A stretch of 64,000 bases of DNA from Yamagishiella unicocca (GCA_003116995.1 BDSL01000094.1:310001-374000); one strand, 5' to 3'. Shown: positions 42,501-53,500, counted from the stretch's first letter. Made by a program: numbers and translations. Notes: a model not told the origin generated them from the letters alone.

Positions 42501-45300
42501 ACACTCGCTGCTACTATGGCGCGCACCGCCTGCTGATGCTGCTTTTGGGCGTGCCGGGCGTGCTGCTCTTCAGCTGTGGGGTGCCGGCCTTCAGCGCGTG
42601 GTTCCTCAGGAGCCATCTGGCCAAGCTACGGAAGAGGTGCGGGAACTTCCACCCCTGGGCGGCGTGTCACCGGCAATGCAGTGATGTGAGACGTAACCGA
42701 CATGGTGAAGGGAACGCATGTAGAAACGTGTCGGAGGGCGGCTCGATCAGCACGGCCGCCCTGCTGCCTACACAGCCCTGCTAAGCCGGGAAGCCCAGCT
42801 GGAAGGCCTGTAAAGCTCTCTTGCAGCAGTCCATGGACTCGAGGGGCCTCCAGGCCCTTCATGACCTGCGCCTGATGTTGGAGGAAGCATGACTTGATCC
42901 TTTGGAGTGTCATGTCTTGGGTTCGACCCCGTGACTGTGAAGCAGGGCGTGGCTGTTGGGCACCCGATGCCCCCTCGTTGCCACCAGCATGTTTACAGCG
43001 GCCCCGCCTGCTGGCGGTGCGACCAGATTGACACGTGCATTCAGCAAGTGTAGGCTTCCGTGTGGGCTTCCGTGTGGGCTTTCGTGTGGGCTTCCGTGTG
43101 GGCTTCCGTGTGGGCTTCCGTGTGGGCTTCCAGGTACTAAATAGCCTTGCTGTTGAGGTGGGCCTGGTGACATTGCTGCGTCTCTTGCGCCGGTGGCTCT
43201 ACTTGCCTACAGGGGGTTCTTCCGCGCGTACGGCTTCCTGTACAGCGACTACGAGGACCGTTGCTACGCCTGGGAGAGCGTCATCATGCTGCGCAAGCTG
43301 AGCATGGTCGCGGTCGTGGTCTTCCTCGGTGCAGTATCCGTACAGGTGCGACCAAGTACCGGAATATCTTGTCATCTGGCGTTATGCCCGCCGGAATGTC
43401 ACGCCGCTCCCTTGGCCATTTCTTACCGGTCTGCCCCTCCCTGCCGTCCCTGCCGTCCCTGCGCTGCCCGTAGGTCCAGCTGTTGGTTTCCCTGGGTGTC
43501 ATCCTGCTAGCGCTGGCAGCGCAGGTGAGACGGCACTCCCTCATCGTTGCGGGCGTGGTCCTGCATGATGGGAGGCGTGATGTTCCGCTCGGAGCAGTGC
43601 ACACGTCACATGCCACACCTCACATTTGCTGCGCAATCCATCCCGCACTTCCCATACTCGGTGCAGCAAGCGCACAACAAAATTATAACAACAGTGACCA
43701 TGTCTGCCCTCGCAGATCTTGTACGACCCGTACCGCTGCCCGCGCATGGACGCCCTGGAGCGGCTGAGCTTGTACGGCACCACCACCATGATCTACGTCG
43801 CGCTGTTTTTCGCGCTCGATCTGGGCGACGTGTTCGGTATGATGCTCACAGTGGTGCTGCTGGTACTCAACAGCTCCTTACTGTTGTGGTGAGTGGGGTT
43901 TGCTGGCTCGTGGCTTGGAAGAGCGTCAACAAGGCAGGTCAAGAAGTGCCAGGAGCTGCTGCTTTCGATGCCTTACCGGAGTCACCTGGCCAGTAGAACG
44001 TTGCAGCCCGTACAGATTGACGCTCCGCACACCCGTTGCGCAACCGCCTGCAGGTTTGCCCTGATGCTCTTCCGCGAGGTGGCTCGTGTCATCATGCGCA
44101 GCCTGGACTCCGGCCGCGACGGGTTGGTGACCTCCTCTGACGTCATGAATGTAAGTCTCGCCGCGCCGCACGTGCCTCCTGGTTGCCGTGCGTAGCCGCG
44201 AAAGGCTGTCTAGTCTCGCCTGTAGCATCTCCATACGTGCCACACTGCCATACCGCACGTTCCTTACCCGATGGACCTAATCGCATGACCTGACGCAACC
44301 GACTTGAGACCTTAGCAACCAATTTATCTACCTGCCGGTAGCGTTAGTTGAGGTTGAGACTCTAGGCAGACGTGTCCAAAAACACCACGACTATCGCGCA
44401 CGCTCACACGCCACATCGGCTACGCACCGATAGTGTGAATGGCTACACCTCAATGGGATCGCCTCGCGGTTTGCCCCCACCCCACCACTTCTTCCACCTG
44501 CGCAGAGCCTGGAAACCATGAACGCAAAGCGGCCTTGGTTGGCTCGCCGCATCATGCGCCTCGACGCTTGGGCGCGCCGCCACCCATATGTCGCGCGCTT
44601 CCTGTCGCATGCCTACCCCTACGGGGAGCCATTCGACCCGTGGGTCGTGCAGCACCTCGGGCTGCAGCCAGACTCGGTGTCCGAACCGAAGTCTGAGCCG
44701 CAGCTGGTGCAGGACTCGGTCCAGGCGGTGGAGGTGTCGAAGCCGAGCACCGCCTCCAAGCACTTGCACCTGGTGGTGATCCCGTCCAGGACTGCTTCAG
44801 AGGCCGCTGCGACCAACAAGGTGTTCCCTCTAGATGCTTCGCGCGAGGCCACGTACGGATCCTATGGGGGCGTCAGCACCGGCGGTGCAGCCGCGACTCG
44901 GAACTCCCCTTTGCTATCATCTGCCGACCCTCCCTCCAGCCCGGAAGGCGGCGCGGGCTACTATCGGCTGCCGGGCAGCACTGACTACGGACAGGCGCCG
45001 TCGGCGGGAATCACGGAGGCTCTCAGCGCAGCGGCTAGCCGTCCTGGAGTGCGGGGCACCTCGGACAGCAGTCGCGGGCGTCAGACCGACGGCCGCTCCA
45101 GGATGGTTCCACAGCCAACGGCGGCAAGAGTCGCAGACCCGGACGCCGAATTGGGCGGCCAGTCGCAGACGCAGCGGCCTGCAAGTGCTGGCCACGCCGG
45201 TAACGGTGGTGGCGGTGGTGGTGGGCCCAGCAGACCAGCCAGCGGGGCAAGTGCTGGCAGTGCTGGCGCCCGAGGCGGCCGCCTTAATTCGTCTTTATGA
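22996..45300 (+). CDS. Giant Kelch / beta-helix / multipass membrane / EF-hand protein
   Basis: At least 42 exons, about 3,300 residues, 5' end missing. Exons: 22996-23115, 23438-23621, 24085-24217, 24458-25536, 25965-26178, 26474-26858, 26971-27172, 27352-27630, 27896-28378, 28881-29054, 29440-29625, 29889-30053, 30357-30575, 30829-31021, 31198-31402, 31940-32168, 32543-32649, 33022-33127, 33515-33721, 34071-34507, 34757-34878, 35001-35163, 35499-35772, 36142-36332, 36632-36829, 37146-37768, 38214-38363, 38652-38818, 39043-39139, 39270-39356, 39500-39617, 39893-39965, 40209-40668, 41194-41289, 41709-41837, 42067-42240, 42422-42636, 43213-43345, 43474-43524, 43716-43888, 44054-44150, 44506-45300. 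Phases agree at every junction I checked except 30053/30357. Order: Kelch blades, proline-rich spacer, more Kelch, beta-helix, cysteine-rich stalk, about seven membrane helices, EF-hand, disordered tail. The N-terminal half is predicted outside the cell, with receptor, channel or adhesion function inferred from architecture only. Confidence 0.85.
24600..25536 (+). repeat. Proline-rich spacer with 60-bp coding tandem repeat
   Basis: After the fourth Kelch blade the exon runs through short GPTSGPASGP repeats (about 24640-24735). It then has seven copies of a 20-residue unit, PPAPSGSNGPPPPLPAPANG (about 24949-25350; one unit is shortened by 3 bp), and ends in serine/proline-rich SPPPSVPWPPSPAPPSPPPP. 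Such (S/A)P-rich stretches in volvocine extracellular proteins are usually hydroxyproline-glycosylated rods, as in pherophorins. Here it would hold two propeller parts apart. The reverse frame (GAGG PLLPL) is only a shadow. Confidence 0.9.
25965..33127 (+). other. Second Kelch block of the large gene
   Basis: Exons from 25965 to 33127 carry further Kelch-type motifs: KDLWAVDL and TLTVYASGG (first exon), MVAYGGCYEED, FTGLFYFGKYD, VPVVLVYGG, PGPRLSASLSAISARG followed by LLFGG, HGTAFLNTTAI followed by VLVVYGG with LSDLWVFCLSNNTW, VFIAGGEFY with IYQLDFDL and W, and TGHYSLAYVSELNRLAF. With the first block this makes about ten blades, enough for one seven-blade propeller and part of another. Exon 30357-30575 inserts an SPTGSSSP-rich linker. 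Exons 29440, 29889, 30829 and 31198 have paired cysteines and no clear blade motif. Confidence 0.8.
28428..28520 (+). repeat. Intronic minisatellite (about 23 bp)
   Basis: About four imperfect copies of GGTTCGGAGGGCTGCAAACA in the intron after exon 27896-28378. Non-coding. Confidence 0.8.
33515..34507 (+). other. Linker exons between propeller and beta-helix
   Basis: Exon 33515-33721 encodes a beta-rich segment (LIMVPVTVRTSLADSSS, DGDTCMLVEFAFVNVDSD) that resembles an immunoglobulin-like or jelly-roll strand pattern. Exon 34071-34507 is hydrophilic and histidine/glutamine/glycine-rich, contains a PPPPPGG stretch, and ends with LEGLAVTIVDCKGADRAMTI, which leads into the first beta-helix coil. 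No named domain recognised. Confidence 0.6.
34757..37768 (+). other. Right-handed parallel beta-helix (polymorphic Pmp-type repeats)
   Basis: Six exons contain about fourteen repeats of the form GGA[I/L/V] preceded or followed by N-x-A/N-T and F/C-F/S-x-N motifs. Examples are GGALRV, GGAVFLEG, GGAVYAAPGS, SGGAIAV, LGGAVALSG, KGGALGL, RGGAVLSS, YGGGLSLNR, SSAGALSV, GGGAMCLDI, NGGAIWAS and GGGVYAYE. They alternate with CLFLGN, CLFDSN, CTFVGNTA, CTFSANRA and GIFANNTA. This spacing matches the polymorphic membrane protein repeat and right-handed beta-helix families, which bind carbohydrates or act as adhesins elsewhere. All joins are in phase. Confidence 0.9.
38214..39965 (+). other. Cysteine-rich stalk (GCC2/GCC3- or EGF-like)
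   Basis: A filamin-like beta strand exon (38214-38363, GSPEATTVFNAG ... GNYTFNI) is followed by cysteine-rich exons. The first has LCLPCGPGTFSFNPANTSCD, the next CPANAVC and PDRGYWRSGPYSPQ, then CPNEDACSYDG, then CAEGYWG, and the last CGGCLDGYGQTSEATCARC. The 'C-x2-C-x2-G-(T/Y)-x5-13-C-x2-C' spacing is that of GCC2/GCC3 or TNFR/EGF-like modules, and here it leads straight into the first membrane helix. Confidence 0.8.
40209..43888 (+). other. Multipass membrane region (about seven helices)
   Basis: Hydrophobic segments occur in order: SLNVLFYFLVSLINVLVIAI (40212 on), then a 100-residue hydrophilic loop rich in A/G/S/D ending at 40668; a re-entrant or amphipathic ILVSYLQVASIVKDVALVWP (41194 on); VLVTVATPFIILLLAVP (41775-41837), continuing into VWLLIYTG; LIMTAITIIFFTYPTITDT (42150 on); LLMLLLGVPGVLLFSCGVP (42530 on); LRKLSMVAVVVFLGAVSVQ (43288-43345); LLVSLGVILLALAA; and two more within 43716-43888 (YVALFFALD and MLTVVLLVLNSSLLLW). 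The motifs SLDC, FFTYP, YGFLYSDY and W-E-x-V-I-M-L-R-K recur, as I remember, in large uncharacterised surface proteins of algae, oomycetes and ciliates. I know of no assigned function. Confidence 0.8.
43051..43133 (+). repeat. Intronic 12-bp minisatellite
   Basis: About seven copies of CTTCCGTGTGGG in the intron between exons 42422-42636 and 43213-43345. Minus-strand translation gives GSPH repeats, a shadow only. Confidence 0.9.
44054..44150 (+). other. EF-hand calcium-binding loop
   Basis: The exon reads a helix (ALMLFREVARVIMRSL) and then the loop D-S-G-R-D-G-L-V-T-S-S-D. Acidic or oxygen ligands sit at positions 1, 3, 5 and 12, glycine at 6 and a hydrophobic residue at 8: the EF-hand pattern, with Asp in place of Glu at 12. 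It follows the last membrane helix, so it would lie in the cytoplasm and could make the protein calcium-sensitive. Confidence 0.65.
44506..45300 (+). other. Cytoplasmic C-terminal tail of the large gene
   Basis: The last exon encodes 264 residues. It starts with a basic amphipathic stretch (KRPWLARRIMRLDAWARRH). A DPWVVQHLGL segment follows, and then a long disordered region rich in S, G, A, T and R. It ends at TGA 45298-45300. Several RxxS-type sites suggest a phosphorylated tail. The usual algal polyadenylation signal TGTAA was not found in the next 800 bp. Confidence 0.8.
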
Positions 45301-48300
45301 GGATTGGAATGAAAACAATGTGGACAGCAAGGCTCACCCCGAAGCGCCGCGCTTGTGCTCGTGCACAGCGAAGCGCCAGCTGCTATGTGACCGCACCCAG
45401 CTCAAGCTAGGATACCAGTACACCTCTCTGCATAGCACGGCGGCATAGAAAGGATGATGCCGTATTGCGTCTGTGGACAGGCGCCCGCGTCTACCCCTCA
45501 TGAGAAGACAGCGTTCTGGCCGAGCGCCTCTTGTGGGCGGGCTTGGTTAGGCTCTGAGGCTGTGCGGAAGTTGCAACAGTGACTAGCACCCGCAGCGGTG
45601 AACATCACATGAGCTTATTGTCAAGTATTCCGCAGGTGCTTGTATCACTGGGCGGCGTATTCTTTGTTTTGAGGGCACGTCAGCATGATTGCGTGCCACG
45701 TATTCATAGGAGGGACTTATTGACACGCGCACGTCTAGAAAGATATTGCAAGGCAGTTCGGCCCGCGGTCTGTCAGCTGCTGCCCCTGCAACCAGACGCT
45801 GCACTATGGGACAAAGAATGGATACGCCACTGTACCCGCTACATGTGCGCTTGCGGCGTTTCATTGTGCGCTGCCCCGTCACTTGAGGTAGATGCGTTCA
45901 CGCGGAGGACCTTACGTCTGTACTCGTAGAGCGCTGTAGAAGCGTGTCTTTCGAGCCACAATCTTAATGGACATTGCAAATGCCTAAAGCCATTGCCTGG
46001 TCTGGGGTAGTTTTGGAGGCGTCGTCCTGCAGGAATGGCCTGTAGCCCCACGTACCGTAACTTATTGAAGGTGTAGGACGTGATTACACACCGGTATGCG
46101 TCGCATCCAGTTTGTGCCGGTCATTCTTACCGACACTTGGCACTGGCGGTCGGTGAATCGTGCCCAGACTCGGCGCGATATTGTGATATTCGGTTTCGAC
46201 AATTGAACGGTGTCTGGCGCCTTGACTGAATACAATGCAAATAAGGGGTCGAGGTTTCCACTCCCCCAAGAAACTGTCATCCCCAACAACTACCATTGTG
46301 GGCGTGACCGAAATGTCGCACCCCGTCCCAAGTATATCGAATTTCGGCCCCTGTTTCGAGCCATTGCTTCGCGTTCGTGGGGCGCTGTGGGATCTCCACT
46401 ACGGTTCAGTGGAGTGCGTAGCGTGAGGTGTGTCGGAAGTTGGTCGTTGGTAGAGCGCTTCGTCGCCCCTCTTCGAAACCTGCATGCGCGGGCTGTGCAT
46501 GCCGCTCATCGGTTTCCAAGCATTCCAGTCATCGAGCGGTACGGCAATGTTTGGTTGATGAGTATTGCTAAGAGCATAGCTTGCCCATTCATGCTTGGAG
46601 ACATGGTAGCCATTTGGTTTTCGCGCGCACACGACATTGAGCAGATTCTCCACATTTTTTACTGTTGCCGCCTTCAATCTGGCGTAGATGCCCCTTACCG
46701 TGAGCATGCCTCGCGTCAGAGGACGTGCCTCGCCCGATGGTTATACCTTTGAAGGTCTGGAACCCACTGCAACGATTACTTCTACGTGGCTCGCGCAAGA
46801 GGGTATGTCCGCCGCTACCGCACTACTGCTGGCCGCTGTTGCTTGCGCTGTGGGCCCAGAGCGCGGCCATCACTCTCTACCTGGAGTGCGCGACACTTCG
46901 GCGCTCCGGCAGCATTACTGTGCGTGTACAATAGGATTTGTCGCTGCTCGACGCATGCCGCAGCTGTGATCTGGACTGTGTGATTACGTCCCCATACCAA
47001 ATATAGGCCCACGGAACGGAATCCACGGCACATGGTGTCGAGATGTGTCGGGCTGGGGGCTGATGTGATGAAGGGTTGCCGGCTGGGGACTGATGCAATG
47101 CCAGCTGGGGGCTGGTGCAATGGAACTGAGGATTGCAGTGTAATGCACAGGTCGGCACTGAGTGCCAATCTGACCAGATACCTGGCTCGCCCCATCCTAG
47201 CCCTGCTGTAGCAAGCCATGGTGGTTTGGCTGTCGTGGACTGGGGCGTGACACGCCATCCTAGGAAGCACGCGTGTGCAACTTATCACTCACCAGCCAGC
47301 TGGAATGGACTGCCCAAGGGTGAGAGATGGGGGACGGAGCGTATTATAAACAAAATGTATCCGATAGCCGATATGTGACCGTCATGCCCTGCCCTGGGCG
47401 TCGGTGCACACCGCGCGCCGAACACGTGTCACTAGATCGAATTGCTCATAGTGGAAGCACGGGCAGAATGCTCCCACTCTTAGAACAGAAAGCTTTCTCC
47501 TCCGCACAGTACAGAGCTCCTATCGTCGTCAACGCCGACAACACAGTTAACGCAAGTACAAGTTAACAACGGCAAGTGTGGCAACATGAACGCAGTGTGG
47601 CCGCGAGCGACCAAAACACTCGGGGCGACCAAAGCACTCGGGGGGGTCTCACGACCCGCTTGCACTGTACCGAAAAATCAGCCAGCCAGAGAAGGACTGA
47701 CGCTTTCCAACCTAGGCAGCCAAGATGTCTGGGCAGCTTGGAACACACAGGCCTTGGCCTGAACAAAGCGCCTAGCCGCTCTGACCCTCATCCAACACTG
47801 CATCGCTTAACATGAATGGTCGGCGGCACAGCGGGCACCGCGCACACAACTCGAAGCACCGCCATGCAACAATCCAGGAGTAATCGACCCGCTGGAGCTG
47901 CACAGAGAGGCTTCGTCATCCCGATCATTGCGCGTAGGCGCACGATAAAAGCTGGCCTGATCACCGCGTGCCAAAAGCACAACCACGGGGTGACAGCGGC
48001 GCTAGGTATAAATAGGAGTACATGGTTCCCCAGTTAGCCTCCACCTAATTTTAGTAACACGCGGCCGGGTTGCGGCGCCCGCACAATCAGATCACACACG
48101 ACAGTTGCCATCAATGTCGGCAGCGATGGACATAATCTGACCATCGCTTTTTCGAGGAAGCATCTCATCAATCCTGCAGAGGACGCATGCAAGCCGGTCC
48201 CACAGCCTACCCGGGAATGTGCATTCCTGCATCTTCCCTTCGCCAGCTCATGCAAACCTCGCCCCCGGCGTATCGTCAAGTATTGCAGCAGCGACCGAAG

Positions 48301-48839
48301 ATCAAATGCCATTCACCTGCCGCCTCTCTCCACACTAGAAGGCGCAGCGGGCGAGCGAGCGCCCCACAGCCCCTATCACACGAGGTTAAGTTTCAACATT
48401 CGCTTCAGTCGTTATTAAGGAACCATCGCACCAAGCCAGAAGCCACCGTGCGAGGGAGGGGAAGAAACCTAACGCGCACCGCTGCGCGCACATCCTTCCG
48501 GACCAATCACCCTCGAAGTACGTGGGAAGCATCCACATCACGTAAGCCTACACTCAATTTTTTTGAAGTTAATTAAATCGCGCGGTGGCTACCTCGATGG
48601 TGTAAGCTTGTGCCATGTTTTTTAGCATCGCTCTGAATTCCAGTTCCGCAGCACAAGTGCGCAGTGCACGCCGTAGCCGCCCGACATAAAGTGCATACGG
48701 CGCTTGCCCTGGAGCGCCCAGGCAGGCAAGCCCCCTCACGCCGTTTGGAGAGTCGTATTTTAAGGCAGGCCTACTCCCGGCCAAAAAGGAGAGATTCCAG
48801 AAGTCAAATGCATACGAGGTTGCAATAACATCCAGTGGA
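45301..48839. other. Intergenic region between two convergent genes
   Basis: 3.5 kb between the ends of the large plus-strand gene and the minus-strand cyclase. Open frames are short. The longest (45,579-45,929, plus) begins MTSTRSGEHHMSLLSSI and has no recognisable domain. Degenerate GGCTGGGGGCTGATG repeats lie near 47,045-47,130. It is expected to hold both 3' UTRs. Confidence 0.4.
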
Positions 48840-50528
48840 TCAGGTCAGCTGCGGCCTGAGCAGGAAGGTGTTCATGGTCCCCTTGCCCTTTACCTCCACG
48901 CCGCCTGTGGCCTCCCATGCCTCTTCCGGCACCAGGTCCCGAGTGGTCTGGCTGACGTGGATCACTCCCGGCACGCCCGTGCTCTCCATACGGCTGGCGG
49001 TGTTCATGGTATCACCGAAAAGGCAGAACCGCGGCATGCGCGTGCCCACCACACCACTCATGGCCGGGCCGCTGTGGATGCCCACTCGCAGCCGTACGGG
49101 CTGCCTGCTGGTCGGCAGCCTTACCTTGCTGGCTGCGCGCAGCAAGGCCTGCGGTGGCGGGGTTGGAAAGGAAACGTCGGACACCACACGGGAAGAGGAA
49201 AAAGAGAGATAAAACCACCGGGAGAAGGTTTGGCGGTGGCGGGAGAGAGGTGTGTGTGACCGGGGCAGGTGGGGAAGGAGGGAGGGGCGCAAGTTGTAGG
49301 CTTGCGGCAGAGAGCTCCGGAAAACCCTGAAACTCGCCAGCGGCTGCCACCTCGCACGAAGCAGCCCCTCGCAGCGCACCTTGGCGAACTGCACTGTGCG
49401 GTATGCGTGCTGCGGGTCCACGTCATCCGACCGCACCGTCACGGCGCCCGTCTCCTCGTCCACCTTCATAAGGCCCCCTGCTGCCACGTAGCAGTCGCCA
49501 ATCGTCTCCACCTGAGGAAGCGACACCGGTGTCCCCCGGGGTTTCGGGCTGAGGTCAGTGGTGGCAGCGAGGGAATTGTGGGTGGGTGGGTGCGGCGGGT
49601 GGGTGCGGGGGTAAGACAAACCAGTATGAAGCGCCCTTGGGTCCCCGCGGGCTCCCGGACACATCAGCCGCGGTACCTGGCTAACCAGCGCCCCCCGCCC
49701 CACCTTGTACACCCCGTATCCGTCCAGTAGGCCGTCGAGGCGCGTGAAGAGGTCGTTGAGGAATGACATGATGACCACTGGCCGTACCTCGTTGCACATG
49801 GGCGTGAAGCCCTGCGACAGATACGCGGGGTGAGGCTTAGCTGCGGCACTGGGCGGCATCAGGCGGGGCGGCACGAGTGTCCGGTGGTAGCGGTCGCCGA
49901 CGGAGCGCATGTGCAGGGGTACAGTGACCGTAGCACCTATCAGTGGGACAGCGACGCACGACAGGGCAGACACAGATCCATGCATACACGCTCCTTACAG
50001 CACGGACAAGATACAACCGCAAGCCGTGGCCAATCAGGAACGCACGGCCCATGGACAGTACATAACCATACGGCTTTCCCCAACACGCCGCCAAAGAGAC
50101 GGCCAGCCTCACAGACCAAAGACCACAGCCCTCCTGCTCCTTCATGCCCTCCGGCCCACCTGGATGTCGCAGAACAGCACCGTAATGGCGCGGTGTGAAG
50201 TGGCCAGGTGCAGGAATGTGTCGCCGCGGATGGTGGGCAGCCGGTCATTGTACTGGCCGCCGCCGCCGCCGCCGCCGCCGAGAATGCCACCGAGAACGCC
50301 GTCGCAGGTCGGATACATCTGTGGTGTGGTCAAAGCGGCGGACGCTTTCGACAGCCGCGCGTTGAGGAGCGCCAGGTCGGGTGTGTTGCGCTCGCTGGAG
50401 GCCTTGGCGGCTGTGGTCGCGATGTGCTCGATGACGTGGTGCGGGAAGATGTTCTCCAGCAGGGTGTGCTCCGCCTCAACCACACGGACCAGCTGGCGCT
50501 CCGCCCAGATGCGGGCGGACACGTCGTT
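48840..50528 (-). other. Cyclase catalytic domain and signalling helix
   Basis: Exon 50528-50160 begins [20 protein letters not shown] (PAS end and coiled helix) and finishes at FCDIQ. Exon 49811-49704 carries [20 protein letters not shown] and LLDGYGVYK. Exon 49511-49380 carries [13 protein letters not shown]. Exon 49148-48840 carries [20 protein letters not shown] and [15 protein letters not shown], then the terminal [14 protein letters not shown]. The order and all catalytic residues are intact, with a poly-glycine insertion (GGGGGGGG near 50,270) between helix and catalytic core. Predicted active. Confidence 0.9.
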
Positions 50529-53500
50529 CTATGCGGGGAGTGCGGGGGTGGGGTGGGGTGGGGTGGGGTGGGGAACGTCTAAATGTTTACTTGACAAGGT
50601 GCGAAAGCCCCACGTGACTGAAAAGGTGTCTGCTTTGGCGGCGAGGGGGTTTCCAAAAAGTGGAAGGCAAAGCTGTAAGTGAGAGAGACCTGAATCCTGC
50701 ATTCCAAGCAGAAGTACATGGATGCAGGCGAACCAGTTACCCCCTCAAACACGCAAGCGGAAGGATAGCATCGAGCAGGGCGGCTTTCGCACGGCTGACG
50801 AGGGAATCTACCACTTGCAAGGACGCCGGGCGGCGGTGACATCACGGTCCCTCCCTCCCAGACCCTTGTCCAACATAACAGCGTACACAAGCGATTGATC
50901 AAGGCCTGACGACGGCAACCGACCTGCACCACCAACACGACCCTCCGCTGCAGCTGCGGGTGCATGAAGCTGGTCAGCGACACCTCGTGCCACTGCGAGC
51001 CCCCCTCCACCGGCTCCTCCGCGGCCGCCGCCAGCTCGTTGCGCAGCAGCACGACGGGCGCTGCAGACAGCCGGGGGCCGCCTGCGGCTGTGAACGTGCT
51101 GAAGGCAGCTACCCCGTCCGTCCGTGCTGGACCCGCAAAGGCAGGCTGGACCCGAGGAGCCGTGAACCGGCCGGGGGGTTGCGGTTGCGGTTGCTGCTGC
51201 GGTGGCGGCGGAGGCGGCAGTGGGCGCACCGCCGCAGGCTGCCCAAGTGGTGCCACGTGCGCGCCCGCCTCCAGAGCCACTGGGGTCCCGACATCGAGCT
51301 CCGCAACCTCCCTGCTGCTGCCTCGTTCGCCTTCTTTTCGTTCGCCTTCGGCACCGGGCGGTGCATGCGGTTGCTGCTGAGGGGCCCTCGTGGGGACTGC
51401 CGTGCTGTCGTACACGTGACCGGTGCCTGGGATGTTGTCGTCGGACCTCGTGCACGACATGGAGGTGCGCTGCCGGGTGCCCTCCGCCAGCGTGAGGGTC
51501 AGGGTTAGGTCGGGCGCCAGGGAGGGGCCATGTGCGCCGCTGACACCTCCGTTCGTGCCGCTGCCACCACCTCCGCATGCGTCTTCACCTTGCTTAATGG
51601 GTGACGTCTGCACCGCCACCCACAGGCGGGGAGACAGTGCACCTTCTGAGGCCGTAGCAGCCGCTGCAGGCCTGCCGCGGGGATTCGCACTGGAGCCGAC
51701 GCGAGGTTCGCTGCCAGCAGCTGGCGGCCGCACACGCGGTGCGCTGCCGCTCGTCCCTGCCTTGCCGACTGCGACGATGTAGGGGCCACTCGTGAGGCTC
51801 TCCACCTGGGACGACGGGGCAGCCAGCCGGGGGGCCAGCCCATCGCAACCAAGGGTCGACTGACCAGTCTCGACAGTTCCGTACATTCGGCTGCCCACAG
51901 TCATGGATAGGTCGTTGTCCCCACCGCTCGTCCCTCCGCTGAAGACGCCAGTGTCGCGGACGGCGCTGAGGATCGCCTCCATTCCACCCACACCGTCGAA
52001 CGCCTCCCGGTACAAGATTGCCGTTTCGCTGCCGACAGAGCCGTGCCCATCGCACACGCCGGGCCGGAGGTCCACCGACACAAGCAGCTGCGACTCCAGC
52101 TCAGCAGTCTGGTGGCTGAACGCCTTCTCCTCCGCGACGCGGCTGTCCGCCTCCTGGGATAAGCCCGAGGCCGAACCGAATGACTCCAACCTCGGGCCAA
52201 CTGCTTTCCCCGCCTCCTGCCCTGGCGCCGGCGCCTCCTCTTCCGCTGCTGTCACCAGGAGGCCCCCGCTGTCAGCTCGCCGGTACGCACCCATCGGCTT
52301 GCTGTCGTACGCACCCATCGGCTTGCTGTCGTACGCACCCATCGGCTTGCTGTCGTACGCACCCATCGGCTTGCTGTCGTACGCAAGGGCCCTGCTCGGG
52401 CTGATGGCCCTGGAGCCACGGCTGTCGCACTCAGTACTGCGCGAAGGCATAGATGCGCGCTGCGACGGATAATACAGCGGCAAGTGGTTGCCGGGTAGGA
52501 GGCTTTGAGAGACAGATGACCTGGCAGGAGCAATGTCCATGGGGGTCATTGGCTGGGACGACGAGGTATTGGGCGCCGCTGAGGAGGCGCGAATGCGCCG
52601 GGGTGTGCCCACCGTCGCCTGTGAGAGTATCGGGGCAGTGAGGCAGGGGTGGGTGAGAGTAACGGGGCAGTGAGGGAGGGGCGATGGTAAAACACACCAC
52701 CGTTTACTGTATGGTAAACAGTGGCCATCCGCCATCCTGCGCAGGGCCATGCGGCGCATCGTGTACAAACGCAAACAGAACTTATGCAGACGAAAACCAA
52801 GCTACATTCCCGACGCATGCCCGGGCGAGTTGGTCGAGCGATTCAGGGCTGGAGTGGACGGCGTGTCACGATGGCGACACCGGTCGCAGCACTCACCAGG
52901 GTGATGCTCAGTATGCGCGCCATGGCACCAGCGCCACCTCCGAGTGACGGAGTCGATGGGAGGGCTGTGCGACTGCTGTGTACAGAGGATTCATCCATCC
53001 CCGGCTCACCGGCGACAGAATGTTTGGGCACCGGTGTACTGCACAAGGTTCCGGAGCCCGTATTGACCGACTCGCAGCGACGGGCAATGGATTGGCCCTC
53101 AAGGTCCTGCTCCCTGTCGTACTGCACAACGTCGAAACAGGAATGGCGGCGCAGGCTTGAAGCGGAGCCGGTGGTCGGATTGGCGCCCGTGGTGCTGACC
53201 TGTGCGGTGGCTGGCGCAGCGCCGATGCTGCCGGCCAACTGCCGGCGATAGCTGTGGCTGCTTGAAGGCGCGAACCCAATATCGGAGGACGGCATCGCCG
53301 TGCTGTTGACGCGCAAGGGCGCACTCACCACAGACGATTCACTCGGCCAGGCAACCCGCTGCTGCGGCTCGTGCCGCGCCGATCCCACCGGCGTCATGCT
53401 AGGCGTGCCGCAAGACAACGGACTGGCGGAGTTGGGCGCGAGCAGCTGGACGCTGGTCGTGCGGCGCGGCGGCCGCCGGGTCCGTGGGCCCTTCAGCATC

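Noticed and set aside
42850..42935. tRNA-like B box (GGTTCGACCCC) in an intron
   Set aside because: No matching A box, acceptor stem or cloverleaf could be formed around it.
43035..43301. Apparent GFRV repeat protein
   Set aside because: Translation of the intronic 12-bp minisatellite; the exon begins only at 43213.
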